Under the pieces are notes generated by a model that saw only the letters and a list, made by a program, of their open reading frames with translations, was not told the DNA's origin and ran no database searches. A DNA stretch of 64,000 nucleotides from Streptomyces sp. YIM 130001 (GTDB taxonomy: Bacteria; Actinomycetota; Actinomycetes; Streptomycetales; Streptomycetaceae): contig NZ_KZ984564.1 in NCBI RefSeq assembly GCF_003574445.1, positions 1-64,000 of the forward strand, given 5' to 3'. The first letter of the stretch is position 1. Every line of letters starts with the position of its first letter. Positions 8,357-16,678 of the stretch are shown here, one piece after another. The position numbers were made by a program, and so were the translations under genes.

Positions 8357-8863
8357 TCAGTCGACGTCCACGTTGTCCAGCAGGTGGAGGAGCGTGGACA
8401 GGACGCGGAGGCAGGTGTCGATCTCTGCGTCGGTGAGGTCGCCGTCGACCTGGCGCAGCATCGCCCGTTCGCGGTCGAGCACGGCGGTGACGGCCGCCAG
8501 GCCCGGTTCGGTGAGGCGGATCAGGGACGACCTTCTGTGCGCCGGGTTCGGGATCGATTCGGTCAGGCCGCGGGCCGTCGCCTCGTTGACCATGCGTTGC
8601 ACGAACTGGCGGCTCAGCGCCTGCTCCCGGCCCATCTGCGGGACGGTCAGCGGACCGTGTGCGCGCAGCAGCGTGAGCACCGCGCGTACGCCCACGGACA
8701 GGCCCTCGGCCGGTACGTCCTGCTCGACCTTGCGCTGCGCGCGCCGGTACAGCGGGCCCACCAGGTCGAAGACCTCGGTGAGGCGGTCGGTCGGGCGGCG
8801 ATCGGCCGGATTGCGATGCGGGGGAGTCGGTGGGGGTGCCGGGGTGCCGTCGCTTTCACTCAT
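8357..8863 (-). CDS. MarR family transcriptional regulator
   Basis: 168 aa, ATG at 8863. Winged helix: RAVLTLLRAHGPLTVPQMGREQALSRQFVQRMVNEATARGLTESIPNPAHRRSSLIRLTEPG, roughly residues 60-122, with the wing (NPAHRRSSLIRLT) typical of MarR. A proline-rich 25-residue N-terminal tail precedes the dimerisation helix. Divergent from an alpha/beta hydrolase; two near-identical palindromes fill the 57-bp spacer, so autoregulation and control of the hydrolase are very likely. Confidence 0.92.
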   Translation of the reverse strand: MSESDGTPAPPPTPPHRNPADRRPTDRLTEVFDLVGPLYRRAQRKVEQDVPAEGLSVGVRAVLTLLRAHGPLTVPQMGREQALSRQFVQRMVNEATARGLTESIPNPAHRRSSLIRLTEPGLAAVTAVLDRERAMLRQVDGDLTDAEIDTCLRVLSTLLHLLDNVDVD

Positions 8864-8872
8864 ACCGTCATC

Positions 8873-8922
8873 ATGACACCTCGGTTGTCATCTCCTTCAG
8901 GAAGTGACACCTTGGTTGTCAT
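8873..8922. promoter_or_regulatory. Two MarR operators, the second covering the hydrolase start codon
   Basis: ATGACACCTCGGTTGTCAT (8873-8891) and GTGACACCTTGGTTGTCAT (8904-8922) match at 17 of 19 positions; each is an imperfect inverted repeat with TGACA/TGTCA arms. Their centres are 31 bp apart, about three helical turns. The second copy overlaps the ATG at 8921-8923. Confidence 0.85.
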
Positions 8923-9727
8923 GAATCTGGATGATGTGTTCAGGCTCGACACCGGCCCGGCGGCCGACAGCGCGCAGGCGGCCGGCCCTCCGCTCGTACT
9001 GCTGCACGGCGGCTTCCTGGATCACGGCATGTGGTTCCGGCAGATTCCCGTACTGGCCGAACGCCATCGCGTCATCGCTCCGGACGCCCGCGGGCACGGG
9101 CGGTCCGCGGGCGCCACGGAGCCCTTCCGGCCCGTGGACGACGTGGCGGCACTGCTCCGGGAGTCGGACACCGGGCCCGCGGTGGTGATCGGCGTCTCGA
9201 TGGGCGCGGCCACCGCGGTCGATCTGGCCCTCGAGTACCCGGACCTCGTTCGTGGCCTGGTCGTGAGTGGCGCCGGCACCAGCGAGCCGTATTTCACCGA
9301 CCCCTGGACGACCGCCACCGCCGCAGGCTGGCAACGGGCCATGGCAGCCGGTGATCTGGACGCCTCGGTCGAGGCCTTCACCCTCTTCGCGGCCGGTCCT
9401 CGGCGCAGCCTCGACGAGGTCGACCCCGACGTGGTGGACCGGCTGCGGCGGATGGCCCGGGCGACCATGTCCCAACACACCGCCGACGAACCGGACTTCC
9501 TCCTCCCGGTCCACCGCACCTGGGAACGGGCCGCGGACATCGGCGTCCCGGTACTGGCCGTCAACGGCGCCGTCGACTCCCCCGATCACATCGGCATGGC
9601 CGAACGGCTCGTCCGTACCGTGCCCGACGGCCGCGCGATCTGCGTCGATGGGGCTGCTCACTACCCGAACATGGAACGGCCGGACGTCTTCGACCGAGCG
9701 GTCGGGGAGTTCCTGCGCGGCTTGTGA
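8921..9727 (+). CDS. Alpha/beta hydrolase
   Basis: 268 aa. PLVLLHGGFLDHGMWF carries the oxyanion-hole HGG motif (about residues 24-26), IGVSMGAA (about 91-98) is the nucleophile elbow with serine, and GAAHYPNMERP near residue 250 carries the catalytic His. Function within the family (esterase, lactonase, peroxidase-like) is open. The ATG at 8921 lies inside a MarR operator; a TTG at 8912 has better spacing from AGGAAG at 8899-8904 and could be the real start. Probably repressed by the divergent MarR protein and induced by a small ligand. Confidence 0.88.
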   Translation: MNLDDVFRLDTGPAADSAQAAGPPLVLLHGGFLDHGMWFRQIPVLAERHRVIAPDARGHGRSAGATEPFRPVDDVAALLRESDTGPAVVIGVSMGAATAVDLALEYPDLVRGLVVSGAGTSEPYFTDPWTTATAAGWQRAMAAGDLDASVEAFTLFAAGPRRSLDEVDPDVVDRLRRMARATMSQHTADEPDFLLPVHRTWERAADIGVPVLAVNGAVDSPDHIGMAERLVRTVPDGRAICVDGAAHYPNMERPDVFDRAVGEFLRGL

Positions 9728-9831
9728 GGGGCCGCTCCGGCCGCAGTTCCCGCGTCCCGGTGCCCGAGCTCACGGGGTCCGACGACGAGCGCGGCGACGG
9801 CATGACAGCCTGAGGGCGGACCCAAGGGGAG

Positions 9832-10668
9832 GTGGTGGTCGCCTTGCGCGACTGGGAGTTGGCCAGGAGCTTCGACAGCGCCTCGGGCGAGGTGCGCTGG
9901 GAACGGCTGGGGGACCCCGCGGCGCCACCGGTGGTGCTGCTGCACGGGACGCCGTTCTCGTCGTACGTCTGGCGGGGCATCGCCCGTGCGCTGGCCGCGC
10001 GCCGTCAGGTGTACGTGTGGGACATGCCCGGCTACGGCAGCTCGGCGAAGTTCGAGGGCCAGGACGTGTCGCTGGCCGCCCAGGGCCAGGTCTTCGCCGA
10101 GCTGCTCCAGCACTGGGGACTCACCGAACCGGACGTCGTCGCCCACGACTTCGGCGGGGCGGTGGCGCTGCGCGCGCACCTGCTGCACGGGGCGCGTTAC
10201 GGGCGGCTCGCGCTCGTGGATCCGGTCGCGCTCGCGCCGTGGGGGTCGCCGTTCTTCCGTCTGGTCGGCGAGAACGCGCAGGTCTTCGAGCAGCTGCCGC
10301 CGAACCTCCACCAGGCCCTGGTCCGTGAGTACATCAGCTCGGCCAGCAGCCCGGGGCTGCACCCGCTCGTGCTGGAGCGGCTCGTCGCACCATGGCTGGG
10401 CGAGCAGGGACTGCCCGCCTTCTACCGGCAGATCGCCCAGGCCGATCAGCGGTTCACCGACGAGGTCCAGGAGCGCTACGGGAGCATCGAGCTGCCCGTC
10501 CTGGTGTGCTGGGGGCAGGACGACACCTGGATCCCCGTGGCCAAGGCGCAGGAGCTGGCCGGGCTCATCCCGTCGGCCCGGCTGGTGCGGATTCCCGGCG
10601 CCGGGCATCTGGTCCAGGAGGACGCCCCCGCCGAACTCACCGCCGCGCTCACGGAGTTCCTCGGCTGA
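9832..10668 (+). CDS. Alpha/beta hydrolase with Asp nucleophile (haloalkane dehalogenase/epoxide hydrolase-like)
   Basis: 278 aa. VVLLHGTPFSSYVWRG is the HGTP oxyanion motif (about 36-39); VAHDFGGAVALR (about 103-114) has Asp instead of Ser at the nucleophile elbow, as in haloalkane dehalogenases and epoxide hydrolases; GAGHLVQEDAP carries the catalytic His (about 260). LPVLVCWGQDDTW supplies the acid region. AGGGGAGG at 9825-9832 is so close to the GTG codons at 9832 and 9835 that the true start may be the TTG at 9844. It stands 104 bp after another hydrolase gene with no regulator of its own; substrate unknown. Confidence 0.87.
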   Translation: MVVALRDWELARSFDSASGEVRWERLGDPAAPPVVLLHGTPFSSYVWRGIARALAARRQVYVWDMPGYGSSAKFEGQDVSLAAQGQVFAELLQHWGLTEPDVVAHDFGGAVALRAHLLHGARYGRLALVDPVALAPWGSPFFRLVGENAQVFEQLPPNLHQALVREYISSASSPGLHPLVLERLVAPWLGEQGLPAFYRQIAQADQRFTDEVQERYGSIELPVLVCWGQDDTWIPVAKAQELAGLIPSARLVRIPGAGHLVQEDAPAELTAALTEFLG

Positions 10669-10725
10669 CGGCGCCGTTCCCCGAGCTGGGCCTGCCGACT
10701 CCGAACCGGCGTCTCAGCGGCCCGC

Positions 10726-11109
10726 CTACTCCTCCTTCGCCCCCGTGTCCCGCGGGGGCGGCAGCAGTACCTGGTCGACGGCGTCGCGGAAGGACGGCCA
10801 CAGGCCGGCGAACTCGTCGAGGGCGGCCTGCCCCGCCGGCGTCAGCTCGTAGTAGCGCCTCGGGGGCCCGGACGCCGACTCCTGCCAGCTGGTGCTGACG
10901 AAATCGTCCCGCCGCAGCCGGGAGAGCAGCGGATAGACCGTGCCCTGGCTGGTGGCCAGCGCCCCGGTCCGCTCCAGGTCCCGCAGCAGCTCCACGCCGT
11001 AGCGCGGTCCGCTCTGCATCATCGCCAGTACGCAGTACTCGAGCACGCCCTTGCGGAGCTGGCTCTCGGCCTTGCTCACCTTGCGATTGCTCGGGCTGCC
11101 CGGTTCCAT
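10726..11109 (-). CDS. PadR family transcriptional regulator
   Basis: 127 aa from the ATG at 11109. LRKGVLEYCVLAMMQSGPRYGVELLRDLER...GTVYPLLSRLRRDDFVSTSWQES...RRYYELTPAG is the full PadR winged-helix signature (about residues 15-98), with the short C-terminal dimerisation helix. The target is not evident; the serine hydrolase gene divergent from it at 11204 is the obvious candidate. TGCAATGCA just upstream of the start could be part of an operator. Confidence 0.9.
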   Translation of the reverse strand: MEPGSPSNRKVSKAESQLRKGVLEYCVLAMMQSGPRYGVELLRDLERTGALATSQGTVYPLLSRLRRDDFVSTSWQESASGPPRRYYELTPAGQAALDEFAGLWPSFRDAVDQVLLPPPRDTGAKEE

Positions 11110-11203
11110 GCAATGCACAGTACCTTGGTCGGGCCTCGGAGCGCGGCGGTGCGGGAGCGAAAATGGCTCGACCCCACTGCCCGATCCCGATGGACTGAAC
11201 GAC

Positions 11204-12598
11204 ATGACCTCACACAGCACCCCGGACGTACCCGAAGAACTGCTTCCGCCGACCCGCAGAGCCCTGCTGCACCGCACGGCACGCGCCCAGTCGGAGGGCC
11301 GGTCCCCTTCACTCGTCGCCGCGGTGGTCAGGGACGGGCAGGTCGTCTGGAACGGGGCTCGGACCTGTGTGGACGGCCATGCACCGGACGACACCACGCA
11401 GTACCGCATCGGGTCACTCACCAAGATGTTCACCGCGGTCCTGGTGATGCGGCTGCGTGACGAGGGTCTGATCGATCTGGCCGATCCGCTGGAGAAGCAC
11501 CTGCCCGGCACCGCTGCCGGCGAGGCCACCGTCCGCGACCTGCTCGCCCACACCGCCGGTCTCGCCGCCGAGGCTCCGGCGCCCTGGTGGGAACGGACCC
11601 CCGGCACCGCCCGCCCGCACCTCGACGACGTACTGGGCACGGATCCGCTGCTGCATCCGCCGGGGCAGCGGCACCACTACTCGAATCCTGGGTACACCCT
11701 GCTCGGCTCGCTGATCGAGAAGCTGCGCGGCGCCCCCTGGGCCGAGGTACTGCGCCGTGAGGTGCTCGAACCGCTCGGCCTGCGGCGCACCTCCGTGGGG
11801 CCCGAGGCGCCGCATGCGCGCGGCTGGGCCGTGCACCCGTGGGCGGACGTGATGCTGCCGGAGCCCTCCGAGGACCTCGGCCTGATGGCTCCGGCCGGAC
11901 AACTGTGGTCCACGACAGCAGACTTGGCACGGTTCGCCGTCTTCCTCGTCGAGGGCGACGACCGGGTGCTGGGCGCCGAGACGGTCCGTGAGATGCGCAG
12001 GCCGGCGGCGCCGCTCGCGCCGGGCGACTGGAACGGTGGCTACGGGCTCGGCGTTCAGTTGATCCGCGCGGGCGAGCAGACTTTCGCCGGGCACACCGGT
12101 TCGCTGCCCGGCTTTCTCGCCTGCCTGCTCGTCAGCGAGGAGGAGGGGCTTGCGGCGGTCGCACTGGCCAACTGCACGTCCGGACCGGCTGTGGCGACGC
12201 TGACCGCGGAGCTGATCGCCATCGTCGCCGAGGCAGAGCCGCGCATCCCCGCGCCGTGGCGGCCGCTGCCCGAGGCGGACCCGGAGCTGCTCGCCCTGAC
12301 GGGCTCCTGGTACTGGGGGACGCAGCACTTCGGGCTGCGGCTGGCCGCGGACGGCGGTGTCGAGTTCGGGCCGCAGAACGCCGGCGGCCGGCGATCGCGC
12401 TTCCGCGCCGCGGGCGACGGCACCTGGACCGGACTCGACGGCTACTTCGACGGTGAGGTGCTGAGGGCGGTGCGCGGCGACGACGGGGGCGTCAGCCACC
12501 TCGACCTGGGTTCGTTCGTGTTCACACGCGTGCCCTACGAGGCCGGTGCGCCCATCCCCGGCGGGGTGGACGAGGCGGGCTGGCGCGGCCTCGCGTGA
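11204..12598 (+). CDS. Serine hydrolase, beta-lactamase family (class C/PBP-like)
   Basis: 464 aa. IGSLTKMFTAVL holds the catalytic S-x-x-K (about residues 70-73); HHYSNPGYTLLG holds the YxN motif (about 159-163); FAGHTGSLPGF holds the HTG motif in place of KTG (about 292-294). The C-terminal third (about 360-460) is a lipocalin-like DUF3471-type domain common in this family. No signal peptide, so it is cytoplasmic or non-classically exported. Family members are esterases, D-aminopeptidases or PBP4*-type proteins. The gene ends 3 bp before the parS-bearing palindrome at 12602. Confidence 0.88.
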   Translation: MTSHSTPDVPEELLPPTRRALLHRTARAQSEGRSPSLVAAVVRDGQVVWNGARTCVDGHAPDDTTQYRIGSLTKMFTAVLVMRLRDEGLIDLADPLEKHLPGTAAGEATVRDLLAHTAGLAAEAPAPWWERTPGTARPHLDDVLGTDPLLHPPGQRHHYSNPGYTLLGSLIEKLRGAPWAEVLRREVLEPLGLRRTSVGPEAPHARGWAVHPWADVMLPEPSEDLGLMAPAGQLWSTTADLARFAVFLVEGDDRVLGAETVREMRRPAAPLAPGDWNGGYGLGVQLIRAGEQTFAGHTGSLPGFLACLLVSEEEGLAAVALANCTSGPAVATLTAELIAIVAEAEPRIPAPWRPLPEADPELLALTGSWYWGTQHFGLRLAADGGVEFGPQNAGGRRSRFRAAGDGTWTGLDGYFDGEVLRAVRGDDGGVSHLDLGSFVFTRVPYEAGAPIPGGVDEAGWRGLA

Positions 12599-12601
12599 AA
12601 C

Positions 12602-12635
12602 GACGGGGCCTGTTTCACGTGAAACAGGCCCCGTC
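12602..12635. terminator. Bidirectional terminator: perfect 34-bp palindrome with embedded parS
   Basis: Every base from 12602 to 12618 pairs with 12619-12635 (17-bp arms, no loop). It lies between convergent genes ending at 12598 (+) and 12653 (-), as expected for a shared rho-independent-type hairpin without a U tract, the usual form in actinomycetes. Its centre is the parS at 12612-12625. Confidence 0.85.
12612..12625. other. parS centromere site, exact
   Basis: GTTTCACGTGAAAC, identical to the published Streptomyces parS consensus bound by ParB for chromosome segregation before sporulation. Confidence 0.93.
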
Positions 12636-12652
12636 ACCCCGTAACACGGCTC

Positions 12653-13105
12653 TCACAGCTGCAACTTGAAGCCCACATGCGAGGCGGTGAAGCCCAGCCG
12701 CTCGTAGAACCGGTGCGCGTCGGTACGGCTGACGTCGGAGGTCAGCTGCACCAGTTGGCAGCCGTCGTCCCGCGCGGTGTCCACGGCCCAGGCGATCAAC
12801 TGGCTGCCGAGTCCACTGCCGCGCTCGTCCGCGTGTACCCGGACCGCCTCGATGACCGCACGCGTGGCACCCCGCCGCGACAGCCCGGGGATGTACGTCA
12901 ACTGCAGCGTCCCCACGACGCGTTCGCCCCGTACGGCCACCGTGAGGTGCTGATTGGGGTCGTCGGTGAGGCGTTCGTGCGCGGCGAGGTACGGCGTGAG
13001 GTCGTCGGGTGACTCTCGCTGGGCGCCGAGGGGGTCGTCGGAGAGCATCGCCACGATGGCGGCGATGTCGGCGGTGCGCGCCGGGCGGATTTCCAGATCG
13101 GTCAT
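12653..13105 (-). CDS. GNAT family N-acetyltransferase
   Basis: 150 aa, ATG at 13105. VRVHADERGSGLGSQLIAWAVD (about residues 88-109) is motif A with the pyrophosphate-binding RGxGxG/A loop for acetyl-CoA; FYERLGFTASHVGFKLQL is the C-terminal motif B. The N-terminus begins IRPARTADIAAIVAML as usual for the family. Similar proteins in Streptomyces have unknown acceptors. It precedes the convergent parS palindrome and follows a MarR gene 10 bp upstream on the same strand, so the two may be one transcript. Confidence 0.9.
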   Translation of the reverse strand: MTDLEIRPARTADIAAIVAMLSDDPLGAQRESPDDLTPYLAAHERLTDDPNQHLTVAVRGERVVGTLQLTYIPGLSRRGATRAVIEAVRVHADERGSGLGSQLIAWAVDTARDDGCQLVQLTSDVSRTDAHRFYERLGFTASHVGFKLQL

Positions 13106-13115
13106 GCTCCGGAGA

Positions 13116-13595
13116 CTATGCCGAGACGGCAGCCTCTGCGGGCACGGCCTCAATGCCTTCGACTGCCCTGACCAACGGCGCCAGTTCAGGCTTTTCGGCT
13201 GCGGTGTCGAGGGCTTCGCGGAGTGCGGCGTCGTTGGTCGGCCGGGCCGCCGCCAAGAGCTGCCGGCCTTCCTCGGTGACGTCGGTGTAGATGCCCCGGC
13301 GGTCCGTGTCGCAGATGTACCGGGTCAGCAGGCCGCGGTCCTCGAGGCGGGCCACCAGGCGGGTGGTCGCGCTCTGGCTGAGTACCACCGCGTCGGCGAC
13401 CTGCTTCATCTGGAGGTGGCCGCCGGTCCCGTTGTGCTGCCGGCTCAGCACGTCGAGCAGTGAGAACTCGCGCACGCTCAGTCCGTGGGCGCTCTGCAGC
13501 GCACGCTCGATATGTGCCTCGATCCGCCCGTGCAGCAAAGAGAGGGCGCACCAGCCCTGCGAGAGGGCGGTCAGGGCGGGGTCACTCGCGGCCAT
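13116..13595 (-). CDS. MarR family transcriptional regulator
   Basis: 159 aa, ATG at 13595. Winged helix about residues 43-110: LSVREFSLLDVLSRQ...LQMKQVADAVVLSQSATTRLVARLEDRGLLTRYICDTDRRGIYTDVTEEG, with the DxRG motif of the wing. Divergent from an MFS exporter (13786), which it most likely represses, and followed 10 bp later by a GNAT gene that may share its promoter. Confidence 0.93.
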   Translation of the reverse strand: MAASDPALTALSQGWCALSLLHGRIEAHIERALQSAHGLSVREFSLLDVLSRQHNGTGGHLQMKQVADAVVLSQSATTRLVARLEDRGLLTRYICDTDRRGIYTDVTEEGRQLLAAARPTNDAALREALDTAAEKPELAPLVRAVEGIEAVPAEAAVSA

Positions 13596-13612
13596 GTCTC
13601 TCCTCCGTCCGT

Positions 13613-13660
13613 CACGGATCCGGGCCTCCACGGATCCAGGCCTTCACGGATCCAGGCCTC
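13613..13660. repeat. Three 16-bp tandem repeats upstream of marR
   Basis: CACGGATCCRGGCCTY occurs three times in direct tandem, with one or two differences between copies, in the 5' leader or promoter region of marR. The rest of the 190-bp divergent spacer is unusually AT-rich for this DNA (about 13690-13740) and probably holds both promoters. Confidence 0.85.
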
Positions 13661-13785
13661 GTCGATGAGGGCCTGGCACTCAGGATAGACCAGATCTGCA
13701 ATAGCCCGCGCTTGCATTTAGTGCGCGTCTGCAATTATTGTCTCCGCTCGTAAGGATTCTCTGCATCTTCTGGAGGGCACTGCAC

Positions 13786-15003
13786 ATGCCTCTCGCAATC
13801 CTTGCCCTGGCGATCGGGGCTTTCGGGATCGGCACCACAGAGTTCGTGATCATGGGATTGCTCCCGGACGTTGCGGACACCTTCGACGTCTCCATCCCGC
13901 TCGCCGGCTATCTCGTCACCGGCTACGCACTCGGCGTCGTCCTCGGCGCCCCGCTCATGACCGCTCTGGGCACCCGCATCTCGCGCAAGCGCATGCTGCT
14001 CCTGCTGATGGGGCTCTTCATCGCGGGCAATGTGCTGTCGGCCGTCGCCCCCGCGTTCGGCGTGATGCTGGCCGGCCGGGTGGTCGCCTCGCTCGCGCAC
14101 GGCGCGTTCTTCGGCATCGGCGCGGTGGTGGCCGCGGAGCTGGTCGCCCCGCAGCGCAGGGCCGGCGCGATCGCGATGATGTTCACCGGCCTGACGGTCG
14201 CGAACGTCGTGGGCGTCCCGCTCGGCACGTTCGTCGGGCAGAGCTTCGGCTGGCGGGTCACGTTCCTGTTCGTAGCCGCCCTCGGCGTGCTGGGGCTGCT
14301 GGGCGTCGCGCGTCTGGTGCCCGATCTGCCCAAGGCGGAGGGCGTACGGCTGCGCCACGAACTGGCCGCGTTCCGCAATGTGCAGGTACTGCTCGCGATG
14401 GCGATGACGGTGCTCGGCTTCGGTGGCGTCTTCGCGGCCGTCACCTACATCACGCCGATGATGACCGACATCGCGGGCTACGCCGACTCCTCGGTGACCT
14501 GGCTGCTCGCGCTCCTCGGGCTCGGCATGGTGGGCGGCAACCTGGTCGGCGGAAAGTTCGCGGACCGCGCCCTGATGCCCATGCTGTACGTCTCGCTCGG
14601 GTCCCTGGCCGTGGTGCTCGCGCTGTTCACGGTGACCGCGCACAACAAGGTCGCCGCCGCTGTGACGCTCCTGCTGATCGGCGGGCTCGGGTTCGCCACG
14701 GTGCCGCCGCTGCAGAAGCGCATCCTCGACCAGGCGTCGGGAGCGCCCACGCTCGCATCGGCCATGAACATCGGTGCCTTCAACCTCGGCAACGCCCTGT
14801 CGGCCTGGCTCGGTGGCCTGGTCATCGCCGCCGGCCTCGGCTACACCGCCCCGAACTGGGTGGGCGCCGCACTCGCGGCCTCGGCACTCGTACTCGCCGT
14901 CGTCTCGTCCACGCTCGAGCGGCGCGGGGCCGCCGGCAGCAGAGTCGTCACCGGCGCGCAGGCACTCACGGCCGTCCCCGAGGCCGAGCCGGCCCGTCGC
15001 TGA
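13786..15003 (+). CDS. MFS exporter, DHA1 family (AraJ/Cml-like)
   Basis: 405 aa, 12 predicted membrane segments. TGGAGGG at about 13771 sets the ATG at 13786. The N-terminus LAIGAFGIGTTEFVIMGLLPDVADTFDVSIPLAGYLVTGYALGVVLGAPL is highly characteristic of the AraJ/chloramphenicol-resistance branch of DHA1 transporters; RISRKR follows helix 2. Predicted proton-coupled efflux of drugs, sugars or arabinose-like compounds; substrate not determinable. Under probable control of the divergent MarR protein. Confidence 0.92.
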   Translation: MPLAILALAIGAFGIGTTEFVIMGLLPDVADTFDVSIPLAGYLVTGYALGVVLGAPLMTALGTRISRKRMLLLLMGLFIAGNVLSAVAPAFGVMLAGRVVASLAHGAFFGIGAVVAAELVAPQRRAGAIAMMFTGLTVANVVGVPLGTFVGQSFGWRVTFLFVAALGVLGLLGVARLVPDLPKAEGVRLRHELAAFRNVQVLLAMAMTVLGFGGVFAAVTYITPMMTDIAGYADSSVTWLLALLGLGMVGGNLVGGKFADRALMPMLYVSLGSLAVVLALFTVTAHNKVAAAVTLLLIGGLGFATVPPLQKRILDQASGAPTLASAMNIGAFNLGNALSAWLGGLVIAAGLGYTAPNWVGAALAASALVLAVVSSTLERRGAAGSRVVTGAQALTAVPEAEPARR

Positions 15004-15026
15004 CCGCGGGTGCCACGGCGGGTGGC

Positions 15027-15896
15027 TCAGCCGGCCGCCACGGTGAGCGGCGCGAACCTACGGGACCAGTCACCGGGCAGATCGGCGGTCCCGTACGTCA
15101 TCACCGCGTTGAACCCGGCGGTGTCCACGTCCGGGGCCGCCTTGAGCCACCGCAGGAGTTCCTCGTGGCGTACGTCGATGTCGGTGCGCAGGGGACGGTC
15201 CGTGTGCCGGGCGAGGGAAGCGACCAGGGCCTTGGCCGTCTCGGTGTCCCGGGCGATCAGCGGGCCCACGACCTGGGTGTCCATGTTGGGCCAGGCCGCC
15301 GCGTAGCCGATCAGCTCCCCGTCGGCCTCGGCGACCCTGAACTGGTCGGCGAAGGCGGGGAGTCGGGCCAGGACATGGGTCCGGTCGGTGCCGAAGACCT
15401 CGGCGTCGATACGCAGTACTGCGGCGAGGTCCTCGCCGGTGGCGGCCCTGGTCGCGACATCGGGCAGCGGACCGGTCGGTGTGAAGCGGCCACGGACCAT
15501 CTCGGCCCTGCCCACGGTCTTGAAGCCGAGCTCTTCGTACAGCGGCCGGCCGTTGGACGTCGCGTGCAGGGTCAGCGGAACGGGCCCGGTGTCCGCCAGA
15601 ACCTGCTGCATCAGATGGCGTCCGATGCCCTGACGCGCATGCCGCTCGGCGACCAACACCATGCCGATGGCTGCCAGTTCGGGCCGGTCCACGGGCCCGT
15701 ACGAGGTGACCACGCAGGCGGCGGCGAGTCCGCCGTCCGGATCGTCGATCCCGTACCCGCGGCCCGCCGCGAGGAGCAGGCCCCATTTGTGTTCCTCGCG
15801 GGGCCAGCCGCGGTCTTCGGAGAGGTCGGCGCAGGCCGTCAGATCGCGGACGGTGAGGGGCCTGGCGGGGGACGTGGCAAGTGAAGGTGTCGGCAC
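15027..15896 (-). CDS. Two-domain GNAT acetyltransferase
   Basis: 289 aa from the GTG at 15896, 4 bp after the stop codon of the upstream DUF2269 gene, so the pair is probably cotranscribed. The first GNAT domain (about residues 10-140) has IGMVLVAERHARQGIGRHLMQQVL, motif A for acetyl-CoA binding, and PLYEELGFKTVG. The second half (about 150-289), beginning DVATRAATGEDLAAVLRIDAEVFGTDR, is a degenerate Acetyltransf_18-like domain that lacks a clear motif A. Acceptor unknown. The ribosome site is poor; translational coupling is likely. Confidence 0.85.
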   Translation of the reverse strand: MPTPSLATSPARPLTVRDLTACADLSEDRGWPREEHKWGLLLAAGRGYGIDDPDGGLAAACVVTSYGPVDRPELAAIGMVLVAERHARQGIGRHLMQQVLADTGPVPLTLHATSNGRPLYEELGFKTVGRAEMVRGRFTPTGPLPDVATRAATGEDLAAVLRIDAEVFGTDRTHVLARLPAFADQFRVAEADGELIGYAAAWPNMDTQVVGPLIARDTETAKALVASLARHTDRPLRTDIDVRHEELLRWLKAAPDVDTAGFNAVMTYGTADLPGDWSRRFAPLTVAAG

Positions 15897-15900
15897 GCGG

Positions 15901-16467
15901 TCAGGCTGGCTGACGTGCGCCCTCGGAGTCCACCTCTTTACCGGAGGCCGAACGTCGTTCACGGGAGGCCTCCCGTTGCTTTCGGCCACGCTTGGTCAGG
16001 CCCCAGGGCTTGAGGACCGAGACGGCCGCCATGAAGACGTAGGCGCTCAGCGAGACGATCGGTCCGGCGATGAGGCCGGTCGGATCGCCCAGTGGAGCCC
16101 CGGACGCGACCGTGGCGGCCGCGTCGGAGACTCCCGGGCGCAGCGCGAACAACGATGCGACGGTCGTGGCGAGGGTCAGCCAGAACTTGACGTAAACCCA
16201 ACGGTGCCTGGCCAGCCCCCAGTGCGTGCCGAGCGACAGCACGAGGCCGCTCGCCAGCGTGAGCAACGCCAGCGGCAGGACCAGCCAGTCGGAGAAGATC
16301 TTCATCGAGCGGACGGCGGCTTCCGTCGTCGCCGCGGAGTCGGTGGTGATCGCCGCGACGGCCAGAGCGAGCAGTCCGAGCGTGAGCCCGAGCCAGCCGG
16401 CTGCGGCGGCGACATGGACAACGAGGGTGGCCCGGCGTGCGGGGCGGTCTAGTTTCACGTGAAACAC
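15901..16467 (-). CDS. DUF2269-like integral membrane protein, start codon within parS
   Basis: 188 aa with four hydrophobic segments (about 12-38, 57-77, 88-108, 130-150) and a basic, charged C-terminal tail (KRGRKQREASRERR). No enzyme motif is visible; DUF2269-type proteins are uncharacterised membrane proteins. The start chosen is the GTG at 16467, whose first five codons, MFHVK, are encoded by parS itself (16452-16465). The GTG four codons in is an alternative that also lies in parS, so any expression has to accommodate ParB binding at the start. Confidence 0.75.
   Translation of the reverse strand: MFHVKLDRPARRATLVVHVAAAAGWLGLTLGLLALAVAAITTDSAATTEAAVRSMKIFSDWLVLPLALLTLASGLVLSLGTHWGLARHRWVYVKFWLTLATTVASLFALRPGVSDAAATVASGAPLGDPTGLIAGPIVSLSAYVFMAAVSVLKPWGLTKRGRKQREASRERRSASGKEVDSEGARQPA
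16452..16465. other. parS site, exact, overlapping a translation start
   Basis: GTTTCACGTGAAAC covering codons 1-5 of the DUF2269-like gene. Flanks are not palindromic here, unlike the terminator-embedded copies. Confidence 0.93.
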
Positions 16468-16678
16468 GGTGCCGCGCGCACGGGATCAGGACGTCTGCCC
16501 ACGGGAGTAACCGCGCCTACTGAGCCGGGCGTACGGACGGTGCCTGGGCGCCGCGGGCGTCATCGGCTCGGCGTAGCGGACCCCGGACGACCTCGGGCCG
16601 CGCGGAACGGGAACTGGGGGACGGGTACCCGTGCGACGGGCCGCACGCGGGGGAGACAGGCGGGAATCCGGCCGGGGC

